A DNA stretch of 64,000 nt from Agromyces sp. H66 (lineage in GTDB: Bacteria > Actinomycetota > Actinomycetes > Actinomycetales > Microbacteriaceae), in NCBI RefSeq assembly GCF_004959775.1, contig NZ_SJZG01000004.1:43195-107194 (forward strand), written 5' to 3'. The notes beneath the pieces were generated by a model. That model had not been told where the DNA came from, ran no database searches, and saw nothing but the letters and a program-made list of their open reading frames with translations. A program made the position numbers and the translations under genes. Positions within the stretch are counted from its first letter, which is position 1, and every line of letters starts with the position of its first letter. Below are positions 40,988 to 49,096 of the stretch, one piece after another.

Positions 40988-41071
40988 GGTGCACTCCTGG
41001 GTTAGACGGGTGGATGGAACGTGTCGGGATAGACATGACGCCCCGACCTCTGCCGGAGCGAATCTCCTATG

Positions 41072-41485
41072 TTAGCCCAGCCAGCACTGGGAGATCAAAC
41101 CGGTGTTGGCCTCCCGGGCGACGCGCACCGTCTCGGTGAACGACCGCAGGTGGCGGTCGGAGGCGGGGATCTCGACGACCTTCCAGCCCACGACGGTGAA
41201 ATCCTCGTCGAGCGCCTGCACGACGCACGCGGTCTCGTTGCCGGGCCGCACCGAGAGCGTCCACGAGACCTCGACGGCGCGGCTGTCGTTCATGAGCACG
41301 TAACCGGTGTCGGTGGCCTCGACCGAGGGCCTCGAGCCGTCGAGACCGGCCCAGACGACCCACGCGACGAGCACGATCGCGACGGCGACCGCACCGGCGA
41401 CGAGCAGGAGTCGATCGCGCGTGCGGTTGGGCCGAGTGCGCCCGTAGCGGGCGTCCAGCGCCTCCGTCTGCTGCCCGGTCACCAC
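41072..41485 (-). CDS. DUF4307 single-pass membrane protein
   Basis: 137 residues. An Arg-rich cytoplasmic start (ALDARYGRTRPNRTRDRLLL), one membrane segment (VAGAVAVAIVLVAWVVWAGL) and an immunoglobulin-like outer domain with ACVVQALDEDFTVVGWKVVE. The family is conserved next to greA and mca in actinobacteria (Rv1081c) and has no known function. Two tandem GTG codons give the start at 41485; GGATGGAG lies upstream. The promoter is the minus-strand half of the symmetric element at 41509-41528. Confidence 0.9.
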   Translation of the reverse strand: MVTGQQTEALDARYGRTRPNRTRDRLLLVAGAVAVAIVLVAWVVWAGLDGSRPSVEATDTGYVLMNDSRAVEVSWTLSVRPGNETACVVQALDEDFTVVGWKVVEIPASDRHLRSFTETVRVAREANTGLISQCWLG

Positions 41486-41508
41486 GGCTCCATCCCACCT
41501 CGATCGTC

Positions 41509-41528
41509 TAGGCTTGGAATCCAGCCTA
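41509..41528. promoter_or_regulatory. Symmetric divergent promoter
   Basis: TAGGCTTGGAATCCAGCCTA contains a -10 box TAGGCT on each strand (plus 41509-41514, minus 41528-41523). Rightward transcription would start near 41521 and leftward near 41516, serving the mini-ORF/membrane protein and DUF4307 respectively. Both start from almost the same base pairs. This is inferred from sequence symmetry. Confidence 0.5.
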
Positions 41529-41551
41529 ACCCGCCCCGCGAAGGGATCCCG

Positions 41552-41596
41552 ATGCTCGCCGTGCCCGCCACTCCCGCCCTCGGACGACGCCCGTGA
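41552..41596 (+). CDS. Possible 14-codon leader peptide or gene remnant
   Basis: ATG at 41552, preceded by AAGGGA at five bases, encodes MLAVPATPALGRRP and stops at TGA 41594-41596. That TGA overlaps the GTG of the next gene (GTGA), so translation of this peptide could drive it. It stands exactly where mca would be expected from synteny, so it could also be a leftover of a deletion. I cannot decide between these, or exclude that it is not translated. Confidence 0.4.
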   Translation: MLAVPATPALGRRP

Positions 41597-41916
41597 TCGC
41601 TGTGGCGGTGCCCTACCTCCTGCGCGCCGAGGAGGAGGAGTTCGACCCCGACCTGGTGACGCCGGGCGTCGTGGGCTTCGTGGCGACGTTCCTCGTCATC
41701 GTGGCCGTGGTGCTCCTCATCCTCGACATGGTCCGTCGGATCCGTCGGGTCAACTACCGCGCCGAGGTGCGGCAGCAGCTCGAGGTCGAACGTCTCGAGG
41801 CCGAGCTCGCCGCGAGCGGGGGAGAGGGCGCAGGTCCGGATGCCACGACGGCGACGTCCGAGGCCGAGAGGGCCGCGGCATCCGACGACGAGGACGACAC
41901 CCCGCCGACGCGCTGA
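41593..41916 (+). CDS. Small single-pass membrane protein (Rv1083-like position)
   Basis: 107 residues. An acidic N-terminus (LRAEEEEFDPDLVTPG), one membrane segment (VVGFVATFLVIVAVVLLILD, about 27-46), then a basic stretch RRIRRVNYRAEVR and a helical, acidic tail. Layout and position between mca (missing here) and the hemolysin III gene match the M. tuberculosis gene Rv1083. The GTG start at 41593 depends on coupling to the upstream mini-ORF, since no separate ribosome-binding site is visible. Function unknown. Confidence 0.8.
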   Translation: MIAVAVPYLLRAEEEEFDPDLVTPGVVGFVATFLVIVAVVLLILDMVRRIRRVNYRAEVRQQLEVERLEAELAASGGEGAGPDATTATSEAERAAASDDEDDTPPTR

Positions 41917-41933
41917 CGCGCCCGCGACATCCG

Positions 41934-42734
41934 TCACCCGAGGTGGTAGACGGGGTCGATGGCGATGATCAGGGTCGCCGTCCAGTGCGCCATGAAGGCG
42001 AGCACCGTGCAGGTGTGGAAGATCTCGTGGAACCCGAACCGGCCGGGCCACGGGTTGGGCTTCTTCAGCGCGTACACGATCGCGCCGATCGTGTACAGGA
42101 GGCCGCCCGTGATCACGAGGACCATCATCGCCACGCTCGCCTCGAGCAGGTCGCCGAGGTACATGACCGCGGCCCAGCCGAGCAGCAGGTACAGCGGCAC
42201 GTAGAGCCACCGCGGCGCATGGATCCAGAACACGCGGAAGCCGATGCCGACGAGCGCCCCGCCCCAGACGAGGCCGAGCAGAAGCCAGCCCTTGTCGGGC
42301 GGCAGCGCGAGGATGGACATGGGCGTGTAGGTGCCGGCGATCAGCAGGAAGATGTTGGCGTGATCGACGCGCTTCAGGAGGACCTTCGTGCGTGGCGTCC
42401 AGTCGAAGCGGTGGTAGAGCGCCGACATGCCGAACAGCAGCATCGACGTGACCACGAAGACCGCCGACGACCACTTCGCGGGCGCGCCCTCGGCGAGCGC
42501 GATGAGCACGATGCCGGCCACGATCGCGAGGGGGAAGGTGCCCGCGTGGATCCAGCCGCGCCAGGTCGGCTTGGGCTCGGCGTGCGAGAGCGAGTCGTCG
42601 AGCAGCGGGATGTTGGGGAGGTCGGGCCCATGCGCCTCGCGTGTGATGGCGGCATCCGCCGTGTCGTCGGGGGCGACGGGGCGGGAGAGCTCCTCGGCGA
42701 AGTCGGAGGAATCATCGCGGCGCTCTGGGTTCAT
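41934..42734 (-). CDS. Hemolysin III / YqfA-like (PAQR superfamily) membrane protein
   Basis: 266 residues. After a 60-residue hydrophilic start, seven predicted membrane segments and the three conserved PAQR/HlyIII metal-site patches: SALYHRFDWTPRTKVLLKRV, VDHANIFLLIAGTYTP, and FHEIFHTCTVLAFMAHW near the end. Bacterial members resemble ceramidase/adiponectin-receptor-like hydrolases; the name hemolysin is historical. ATG 42734 is taken; GTG 42740 would add two residues. It is divergent from uppS and keeps the same order as Rv1085c-Rv1086. Confidence 0.9.
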   Translation of the reverse strand: MNPERRDDSSDFAEELSRPVAPDDTADAAITREAHGPDLPNIPLLDDSLSHAEPKPTWRGWIHAGTFPLAIVAGIVLIALAEGAPAKWSSAVFVVTSMLLFGMSALYHRFDWTPRTKVLLKRVDHANIFLLIAGTYTPMSILALPPDKGWLLLGLVWGGALVGIGFRVFWIHAPRWLYVPLYLLLGWAAVMYLGDLLEASVAMMVLVITGGLLYTIGAIVYALKKPNPWPGRFGFHEIFHTCTVLAFMAHWTATLIIAIDPVYHLG

Positions 42735-42795
42735 GCTCACAGCGTAGGACGTCGTCGGTCACGTTCCGCTGTGAGTGGGCGAGGCGAGGGAGGGG

Positions 42796-42801
42796 TAGCG
42801 T
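42796..42801 (+). promoter_or_regulatory. -10 element of uppS
   Basis: TAGCGT ends six bases before GTG 42808. No ribosome-binding site is present; a leaderless mRNA is likely. Confidence 0.5.
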
Positions 42802-42807
42802 AGTGCC

Positions 42808-43593
42808 GTGCAGAAGAGCGATCAGCCCCTCGGTCGCGGCCTCCTCTACCGTCTCTACCAGAACCGGCTGAAGCGCGGACTCGACCCGGCCGCGCTACCG
42901 CGGCACGTCGCCATGATCATCGACGGCAACCGACGGTGGGCGCGGCAGCTCGGCTACGAGAGCGCCGCACACGGACACCGTGCCGGCGCCGCGAAGATGC
43001 GCGAGTTCCTCGAGTGGTGCGACGACCTCGGCATCGCGGTCGTGACGCTCTACCTGCTCTCCAGCGACAACCTCGGCAACCGTCCGACCTCCGAGCTCGC
43101 CGACCTCATCGAGATCATCGCCGAGCTCGCCGAGGAACTCTCCCATTACCGCGACTGGCGGGTGCAGCATGTCGGTTCCGACGCGGGGCTCCCCGAGCCG
43201 CTCGTCGCCGCGCTCGACGCGGCGGAGCGGCGTACCGCCGACCGGCACGGCATGCACGTGAACCTCGCGGTCGGCTACGGCGGTCGCAAGGAGATCACCG
43301 ACGCCATGCGCTCGATCGTCGCCGCCCACCACGCCGAGGGACGCAGCCTCGAGGACCTCGCGGAACGCCTCACCCCCGACCTCATCGGCGAACACCTGTA
43401 CACGGGCGGGCAGCCCGACCCCGACCTCGTCATCCGCACGTCGGGCGAGCAACGGTTGAGCGACTTCATGCTGTGGCAGGCCGCGCACAGCGAGTTCTAC
43501 TTCGTCGAGGCCCTCGGACCCGACCTCCGGCAGGTCGACTTCCTGCGAGCCCTCCGCGACTACGCGAGCCGCCATCGGCGGTTCGGCGGCTGA
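42808..43593 (+). CDS. uppS: cis-prenyltransferase (isoprenyl diphosphate synthase, UppS family)
   Basis: Adds isopentenyl units in cis configuration to make polyprenyl carriers for wall synthesis. 261 residues. Catalytic Asp39 in VAMIIDGNRRWAR, then GHRAGAAKM, the SSDNLGNR stretch (normally STENWxR), NLAVGYGGRKEI and RTSGEQRLSDFMLWQAAHSE. SSDNLGNRP is like the short-chain enzyme Rv1086 rather than the long-chain Rv2361c, so the product may be a short Z-prenyl diphosphate. Synteny with the hemolysin III gene supports Rv1086. Confidence 0.93.
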   Translation: MQKSDQPLGRGLLYRLYQNRLKRGLDPAALPRHVAMIIDGNRRWARQLGYESAAHGHRAGAAKMREFLEWCDDLGIAVVTLYLLSSDNLGNRPTSELADLIEIIAELAEELSHYRDWRVQHVGSDAGLPEPLVAALDAAERRTADRHGMHVNLAVGYGGRKEITDAMRSIVAAHHAEGRSLEDLAERLTPDLIGEHLYTGGQPDPDLVIRTSGEQRLSDFMLWQAAHSEFYFVEALGPDLRQVDFLRALRDYASRHRRFGG

Positions 43594-43653
43594 TCCCGTT
43601 CGTCGCGCGCCCCGCGGGTCTGCCATGATATGGCTCGGAGAAGGGGGGCGTCC

Positions 43654-44772
43654 GTGACGATCGACGCATACATCGCGGGATTCGGCGAGGAGCCCGGCTA
43701 CCTCGACTACGCCCGGGTCGGTCCGCTCGCGACCTCCGCCGCCGAGGAGAGCATGGCACTCACGCAGGTCCTCCAGCGCGGGCGGCACGGCAGCTTCGAC
43801 GTGTTCGGTGAGCAGGACGCTCGCGTGCGACGCGCGACCGCCGAGCTCACGGGGTTCCCGGCCGACCAGATCGTGTTCCAGCCGAACACGTCGCAGGGCA
43901 TCATGCACGCGATGTTCGGCCTCACCGGCAGCGTGCTGCTGTCGCCCGGCGAGTTCCCGAGCCTGCCCATCGCCGCCGTGCGGGCGCAGGAGGCGCTGCA
44001 CTCGGTGCAGCCCGTGTGGCTCGAGACGGATCACGGCAAGGTCACGCCGGGGCAGATCCGTGAGCAGCTCGAGGCGAACATCGGGGCGGTGGCGGTGAGC
44101 CTCGTCGACCCGCGAACGGGCTACCTGTGCGACGTCGAGGGCATCCGGCAGGTGATCGGCGACCGGCTGCTCATCGTCGACGCGATCCAGGGCTTCGGCA
44201 TCGTCGACGCACCATGGGAGGCCGCGGACGTCGTGCTGTCCGGCGGTCAGAAGTGGTGCCGCGCCGGATGGGGCACGGGCATCATGGCGCTTTCCGAGCG
44301 GGCGCTCGAACGGCTCACGCCCGTCTTCTCGGGGTTCACCGGCACCGAGGAGACCGAGCCCTGGGGCGAGGTGCCGCCGCCCGCGCCCGACGCCCGCGCG
44401 TACCGGGTCTCGAACCCCGATCCCATCGCCGAGGCGCGGCTCGCCGCCGCCCTGGAGGAGATCACGGCCACCGGCGTCGCCGAGATCAACGCCGTCATCG
44501 CCGAGCGGGTGAGCGAGGTGATCGACCTCGCCGACGAGTTCGCGATCGCGGTCGCGTCGTCGCGCGACGAGCAGGAGCGCGCCGGGCTCGTGATCCTCGA
44601 ACCGCCTGCCGAGCAGGTCACGTTCCTCACCGCTTCGCTGCACAACCACGGCATCACGGCCACGACGCGCCAGTCGCGGGTGCGGCTCAGCGTGCATGCC
44701 GCGACGAGCGAGGAGACGCTCGAGATGCTGCGCGCCGCGTTCGTGTCGTACAACACCGCGGCGTCGTACTGA
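43654..44772 (+). CDS. Aminotransferase class V-fold PLP enzyme
   Basis: 372 residues, fold-type I, class V (cysteine desulfurase/kynureninase/SufS-like superfamily). YLDYARVGPLATSA opens it, FQPNTSQGIMHAMFGLTGSV binds PLP, VDAIQGFGIVDAPW gives the PLP Asp, and LSGGQKWCRAGWGTGIM holds the PLP Lys. No Cys is found at the place of the SufS persulfide Cys, so desulfurase activity is unlikely. GTG 43654 has GAGAAGGGGGG just upstream; ATG 43630 is less likely. It stands between uppS and phoH, where M. tuberculosis has other genes (coaA, glyA). Substrate unknown. Confidence 0.85.
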   Translation: MTIDAYIAGFGEEPGYLDYARVGPLATSAAEESMALTQVLQRGRHGSFDVFGEQDARVRRATAELTGFPADQIVFQPNTSQGIMHAMFGLTGSVLLSPGEFPSLPIAAVRAQEALHSVQPVWLETDHGKVTPGQIREQLEANIGAVAVSLVDPRTGYLCDVEGIRQVIGDRLLIVDAIQGFGIVDAPWEAADVVLSGGQKWCRAGWGTGIMALSERALERLTPVFSGFTGTEETEPWGEVPPPAPDARAYRVSNPDPIAEARLAAALEEITATGVAEINAVIAERVSEVIDLADEFAIAVASSRDEQERAGLVILEPPAEQVTFLTASLHNHGITATTRQSRVRLSVHAATSEETLEMLRAAFVSYNTAASY

Positions 44773-44834
44773 GCCGAATGTGAACGGCAGATGACGATTC
44801 GCGTGTCGCTGTCGCGGATCGGGCGCGGGCGACG

Positions 44835-44864
44835 TAGCGTCTGAGGCATCGGGCAAGGTGCCCG
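44835..44864 (+). promoter_or_regulatory. Probable phoH promoter and leader hairpin
   Basis: TAGCGT at 44835-44840 would start transcription near 44847. CGGGCA-AGG-TGCCCG (44850-44864) then forms a hairpin at the very 5' end of a leader of about 100 bases. The leader ends in GCAGGAG before GTG 44950. Confidence 0.4.
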
Positions 44865-44949
44865 GTCGAGTCGGCTTCGTGAAGCGCTCGTGGGAGGATT
44901 CGCCGGCCGGCGCGAGAGCCGAGCGGAAATGCTCGGGGCAGGAGCGGTC

Positions 44950-46332
44950 GTGGCCTCACTCGAAACCTCCAAGTCCAACGGTCGGATCACAGGGCGTGCC
45001 GCGGCACGCCCTGAGGCGTCTCTGCCCGAACGCACGGCGCAGACCGAGCGGACGTACGTGCTCGACACGTCGGTGCTCCTGTCGGACCCCCGGGCCCTGT
45101 TCCGCTTCGCCGAGCACGCGGTGGTGCTGCCGGTCGTCGTCATCACGGAGCTCGAGGCCAAGCGCAACGACCCCGAGATCGGGTTCTTCGCACGGCAGGC
45201 GCTGCGCATCCTCGACGAACTGCGCATCGAGCACGAACGGCTCGACTTCCCGATCCCCGTCGGCGATGGCGGGTCGCTGCGCGTCGAGCTCAACCACTCC
45301 AGCCCGTCGGTGCTGCCGAGCGGGCTGCAGCTCGGCGACAACGACTCGCGGATCCTCGCCTGCGCCGCGAACCTCGCGAACGACGGCGTCGCGGTCACGG
45401 TCGTCTCGAAGGACCTCCCGCTCCGCGTGAAGGCCGCGTCGATCGGGCTCGACGCGCAGGAGTACCGCGCCGAACTGGCCCTCGATTCCGGCTGGACCGG
45501 GATGGCCGAGCTCTCGCTCGGCGGGGATGACATGGCGAAGCTCTACGAGCACGAACGCATGACGACCGCCGAAGTCGAGGGCATGCCCGTGAACACGGGG
45601 CTGGTCATCCAATCCGAACGTGGATCGGCGCTCGGGCGCGTGGTCGGCGAGCGCGAGGTGAAGCTCGTGCGCGGCGATCGCGAGGTGTTCGGCGTGCACG
45701 GCCGCTCGGCCGAGCAACGACTCGCCATCGACCTGCTGCTCGACCCCGACGTGGGCATCCTCTCGCTCGGTGGACGCGCCGGCACCGGCAAGTCGGCACT
45801 CGCGCTCTGCGCCGGCCTCGAGATGGTGCTCGAGCGCCAGCAGCACAAGAAGATCATGGTGTTCCGGCCGCTCTACGCCGTCGGCGGGCAGGAGCTCGGG
45901 TACCTGCCGGGCGACCAGGGCGAGAAGATGAACCCATGGGGTCAGGCGGTGTTCGACACGCTCGGCTCGGTGGTGTCCGACAACGTGCTCGACGAGGTCG
46001 TCGACCGCGGCATCCTCGAGGTGTTGCCGCTCACGCACATCCGCGGCCGGTCGCTGCACGACGCGTTCGTGATCGTCGACGAGGCGCAGTCGCTCGAGCG
46101 CAACGTGCTGCTCACGGTGCTGAGCCGCATCGGGCAGAACTCGCGCGTGGTGCTCACGCACGATGTCGCCCAGCGCGACAACCTCCGGGTGGGCCGCCAT
46201 GACGGCGTCGCGAGCGTCATCGAGACGCTGAAGGGGCATCCGCTGTTCGCCCACATCACGCTCACTCGATCGGAGCGCTCGGCGATCGCGGCCCTCGTGT
46301 CGGAGATGCTCGATGGGGCCGAACTGACGTAG
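44950..46332 (+). CDS. PIN-PhoH (PhoH2-type) RNA helicase/RNase
   Basis: 460 residues. The N-terminal PIN nuclease domain has [29 protein letters not shown], and [11 protein letters not shown] with the metal-binding acidic residues; the C-terminal PhoH ATPase domain has Walker [32 protein letters not shown] and Walker [13 protein letters not shown]. Mycobacterial PhoH2 (Rv1095) unwinds and cuts RNA and belongs to a toxin-antitoxin locus there; no antitoxin-like gene precedes this one. GTG 44950 fits AGGAG at good distance; an earlier in-frame GTG at 44890 adds 20 residues unlike the family. Confidence 0.93.
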   Translation: MASLETSKSNGRITGRAAARPEASLPERTAQTERTYVLDTSVLLSDPRALFRFAEHAVVLPVVVITELEAKRNDPEIGFFARQALRILDELRIEHERLDFPIPVGDGGSLRVELNHSSPSVLPSGLQLGDNDSRILACAANLANDGVAVTVVSKDLPLRVKAASIGLDAQEYRAELALDSGWTGMAELSLGGDDMAKLYEHERMTTAEVEGMPVNTGLVIQSERGSALGRVVGEREVKLVRGDREVFGVHGRSAEQRLAIDLLLDPDVGILSLGGRAGTGKSALALCAGLEMVLERQQHKKIMVFRPLYAVGGQELGYLPGDQGEKMNPWGQAVFDTLGSVVSDNVLDEVVDRGILEVLPLTHIRGRSLHDAFVIVDEAQSLERNVLLTVLSRIGQNSRVVLTHDVAQRDNLRVGRHDGVASVIETLKGHPLFAHITLTRSERSAIAALVSEMLDGAELT

Positions 46333-46366
46333 GGAGCAGCGGGTGACGGCGGGAACCGCCCCGCCG

Positions 46367-46822
46367 TCACCCGAGGTTCGGGGCGACGGGCTCGCCGGTG
46401 TCGAACGTCGTGGCGAGCGTCGAGAGCGCGGCCTGCAGGTCGGCGGTCCGCTCGGGTCCGAGTGCGGCACGGAGTTCGCGGTCGAAGCCGAAGGCGGCGC
46501 GCTTCATGTCCTCGAAGGCCGCGCGGCCCTCGTCGGTGAATGCGATGCGCTGGCTGCGCCGGTCGCGTGCGTCCCGCTCACGACGGATGAGGCCGCGCTC
46601 CTCGAGGTTGCCGAGGTGATGGCTGAGGGTCGCATCGCTGATGCCGATGGCGCGTGCGAGGTCGCGTTGCGTCGTGTGCACGCCCTCGTCGATGTTGAGG
46701 AAGACGAACCAGATCGGACGGTTGACGCCGTGCACGGCGAGCTCGCGATCGAACGCACGGGTGACGATCTGGGTGGTCTCCCACAGGCTCATGCCGAGCG
46801 GCGTGCGCGGTCCGTATCTCAT
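46367..46822 (-). CDS. MarR family transcriptional regulator
   Basis: 151 residues. Helix 1 MSLWETTQIVTRAFDRELAV is typical, the HTH is TQRDLARAIGISDATLSHHL, and the wing LIRRERDARDRRSQRIAFTD has the RRSQ form. The C-terminal helix closes the dimer. It is divergent from the FAD-linked oxidase gene and shares a 93-base region containing several palindromes, so it is the likely regulator of that gene. ATG 46822 gives the normal family start. Confidence 0.92.
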   Translation of the reverse strand: MRYGPRTPLGMSLWETTQIVTRAFDRELAVHGVNRPIWFVFLNIDEGVHTTQRDLARAIGISDATLSHHLGNLEERGLIRRERDARDRRSQRIAFTDEGRAAFEDMKRAAFGFDRELRAALGPERTADLQAALSTLATTFDTGEPVAPNLG

Positions 46823-46865
46823 GTCCCGACCATACCTCGCTGCTTCGATGCAAAAGCATTTGACG

Positions 46866-46900
46866 TCGAACGATTCGATACCTAATCTTTCGATATCGAA
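46866..46900. promoter_or_regulatory. Palindromes between marR and the FAD oxidase gene
   Basis: TTCGATATCGAA (46889-46900) is a perfect 12-bp palindrome; TCGAA-CGA-TTCGA (46866-46878) is a second site of related sequence, and ATGC-AAAA-GCAT precedes it. The region is markedly AT-richer than its surroundings. The two TTCGA-containing sites look like tandem operators for MarR. Binding is inferred. Confidence 0.55.
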
Positions 46901-46915
46901 TTGAAGGGACGCGGA

Positions 46916-48295
46916 ATGGCAGGGAATGACGTGCTCGGACGACTGCGGAGCGAGTTGGGCCGGCGGGTGCTGGCGCCCGGCGACGAGGGATTCGACCGAA
47001 CCGCGAGCATGGTGTTCGCGGGCGACGATCGCAGGCCGATCGCGGTCGCCCGGCCGCGCGACGAACGCGAGGTCGCCGCGGTCGTGACGGTCGCGGCGGA
47101 GACGAGCACACCGCTCGGCGTACGCGGCGGCGGCCATGGCTATGCGCGTCACGCGCTCGTCGACGGCGGCATCGTGCTCGACACCCGAGCGTTGGCCGGT
47201 GTGCACATCGACGCCGCGCATCGCGTCGGCGTCGCCGGTGGCGGAACGACCGCGGGAGCGTATACGACGGCCGCCGCCGAGCACGGGCTGGCGACCGGCT
47301 TCGGTGACACGGCCGGCGTCGGCATCGCGGGCCTCGCCCTCGGCGGCGGGATCGGATACCTCAGCCGACGCGACGGACTCACGGTCGACAACGTGCTCGG
47401 TGCCACGGTGGTGCTCGCCGACGGCCGGGTGGTCGAGGCGAGTGACGACGAGGAGCCCGAGCTGTTCTGGGCCCTCCGCGGCGGCGGCGGCAACTTCGGG
47501 GTCGTCACGTCGCTGCGGCTGCGGCTGCACGAGACACCGGTCGTGACCGGTGGAATGCTCGCGTTCGAAGCGCGGGGGGCGACGGTGGCCGCGCTCGTCC
47601 GGGCCGCGCGCGACGCCGACGACGCGTTGTCGCTGATGGTGAACGTCATGAAGGCACCGCCCGCACCGTTCCTACCCGCCGAGCACCAGGGACGCCCCAT
47701 CGTGGTCGCGCTCGTCTGCCACTCGGGCCGGCCCGAGCAGGCGGAGCGCGCGCTCGCACCGTTCCGCGCGTCCGGACCGGTGCTCGCGGACCTCATCCGG
47801 GTGCAGCCGTATCCGGCGATGTTCCAGGCGGGCCCCGAGCTCTCGGGGAATCGGGCGGCCGTGCGGACCGGGTTCGCCGACGGGTTCGACGCCACCCGTG
47901 CAGAACTCGCCGTCGCGCTCGTCGGCGAGGCGCCCACGCCGCTCGCCGTGGTCAACCTCCGGCCGATGGGCGGCGCGATCGCGCGGGTGGCCGAGGACGC
48001 GACGGCGTTCGCCCACCGGTCACGGGCGATCATGACGGCGGTCAGTGCGCTCCACCCGGATCCGGCGATGGCGGCATCAGGCGCGGAGTGGACCGCCCGC
48101 GCGAGCGCCGCGCTCGACATCGGCGGGCCCGGGTACGTGAACTTCGTCACGGCGAGCGGTGACGCGGCGGCCCGTGCGGCGTATCCCGAGGCGACCCTCC
48201 GGCGCCTGGCCGAGGTGAAGCGACGGTACGACCCCGCGAACGTGTTCTCGTCGAACGTGAACGTCGAGCCGGCGGAGGTCGCGGTGGGGCGCTGA
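46916..48295 (+). CDS. FAD-binding oxidoreductase with C-terminal BBE domain
   Basis: 459 residues of the berberine-bridge-enzyme/VAO class. LGVRGGGHGYARHALVDGG carries the His that attaches FAD. The second typical attachment residue, a Cys in the pattern G-x-C-x-x-V-G-x-x-G, is replaced (GFGDTAGVGIAGLALGGGI), so FAD is bound by one covalent link at most. GTTAGAYTTAAAEHGLATG and GGNFGVVTSLRLRL follow; the BBE tail is RYDPANVFSSNVNVEP. Such enzymes oxidise sugars, oligosaccharides or secondary metabolites. ATG 46916 has GAAGGGA upstream. Divergent from marR. Confidence 0.9.
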   Translation: MAGNDVLGRLRSELGRRVLAPGDEGFDRTASMVFAGDDRRPIAVARPRDEREVAAVVTVAAETSTPLGVRGGGHGYARHALVDGGIVLDTRALAGVHIDAAHRVGVAGGGTTAGAYTTAAAEHGLATGFGDTAGVGIAGLALGGGIGYLSRRDGLTVDNVLGATVVLADGRVVEASDDEEPELFWALRGGGGNFGVVTSLRLRLHETPVVTGGMLAFEARGATVAALVRAARDADDALSLMVNVMKAPPAPFLPAEHQGRPIVVALVCHSGRPEQAERALAPFRASGPVLADLIRVQPYPAMFQAGPELSGNRAAVRTGFADGFDATRAELAVALVGEAPTPLAVVNLRPMGGAIARVAEDATAFAHRSRAIMTAVSALHPDPAMAASGAEWTARASAALDIGGPGYVNFVTASGDAAARAAYPEATLRRLAEVKRRYDPANVFSSNVNVEPAEVAVGR

Positions 48296-48339
48296 CCGGC
48301 CGACGGCCGGCCCGGAACCGTGGGCCGACGCCGTCGTCG

Positions 48340-48966
48340 TCAGCCGTAGATCTTCTCGGCGTACGACGGCCCGTAGTACTCCTCGAGCGCCTCGACGGGC
48401 TCGTCGGGGCGCTCGAGGGCGTGCGCGATGAGCGCTCGGCGGGGTGCGGCATCCGCGTTCCAGGTCTCGGGCTCCCACGTCTTCGACCGCAGGAACGCCT
48501 TCGAGCAGTGGAAGAACACCTCGTCGACCGAGACCTCGAGCACGAGTCGCGGCTCGTGACGGCGCACGCGCATGCGGTCGGCGTACGGGACGTCGCGCAG
48601 CAGCCGGGCGCGCCCGTTCACCCGGAGGGTGTCGCCGCGGCCCGGGATCACGAAGATCAGCCCGACGTGCGGGTTCTCGAGCAGGTTGTGGAAGCCGTCG
48701 GCGCGTCGGTTGCCGGGTCGCTCGGGTATCGCGATCGTCGTTTCGTCGAGCACGATCGCGAACCCGGCCGGGTCGCCCTTCGGGGAGACATCCGCGTTGC
48801 CGGCGGCATCGGCCGTGGCGATGAAGCAGAGCGGGGATGCCGCGATCCACTGTCGGTCGATGTCGTGCAGGGCAGTGCGCACCTTTCGCTGCACCGCGGG
48901 CAGCGGGCTCCCGACGATCGCCTCCAGCTCATCGACGGTCGTGACGGGGATGCCTCCGTGATCCAT
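48340..48966 (-). CDS. Pyridoxamine 5'-phosphate oxidase-like FMN protein
   Basis: 208 residues with the split-barrel PPOX fold: PLCFIATADAAGNADVSPKG, AIPERPGNRRADGFHNLLEN, VGLIFVIPGRGDTLRVNGRA and the C-terminal CSKAFLRSKTWEP. This matches the MSMEG_1061-type family of FMN- or F420-dependent flavoproteins, which reduce or oxidise diverse compounds; none is established for this branch. ATG 48966. The gene converges on the FAD oxidase gene and is followed upstream by the hairpin that ends fumC. Confidence 0.87.
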   Translation of the reverse strand: MDHGGIPVTTVDELEAIVGSPLPAVQRKVRTALHDIDRQWIAASPLCFIATADAAGNADVSPKGDPAGFAIVLDETTIAIPERPGNRRADGFHNLLENPHVGLIFVIPGRGDTLRVNGRARLLRDVPYADRMRVRRHEPRLVLEVSVDEVFFHCSKAFLRSKTWEPETWNADAAPRRALIAHALERPDEPVEALEEYYGPSYAEKIYG

Positions 48967-49030
48967 GCCTCCAACCTATGCCCGACGACGACGGTGGTTC
49001 ACGTCGGCGGTCGGCCGTCTGGACGCGCCC

Positions 49031-49088
49031 GCGCCACTTCGGCGCCCGCTGCGCCACTCGAGGTGGCGCAGCGGCGCCGAAGCGGCGC
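49031..49088. terminator. Very long hairpin downstream of fumC
   Basis: CTTCGGCGCCCGCTGCGCCA (49037-49056) pairs with 49064-49082 with one bulged base; one mismatch further out GCGCC/GGCGC extends the stem to 49031 and 49088. The loop is seven bases (CTCGAGG). It begins nine bases after the fumC stop on the minus strand and precedes the PPOX gene, so it should end fumC transcription. Confidence 0.75.
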
Positions 49089-49096
49089 AGAGGGAG

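Noticed and set aside
43654..44772. Class V aminotransferase as a SufS/cysteine desulfurase
   Set aside because: No Cys lies at the persulfide position and no suf genes are nearby.
44890..44949. Earlier GTG start for the PhoH-like gene
   Set aside because: Adds 20 residues unlike the family; GTG 44950 has a proper AGGAG.
44950..46332. PIN-PhoH gene as a toxin-antitoxin module
   Set aside because: The mycobacterial locus has an upstream antitoxin frame; I find no credible one in 44773-44949.
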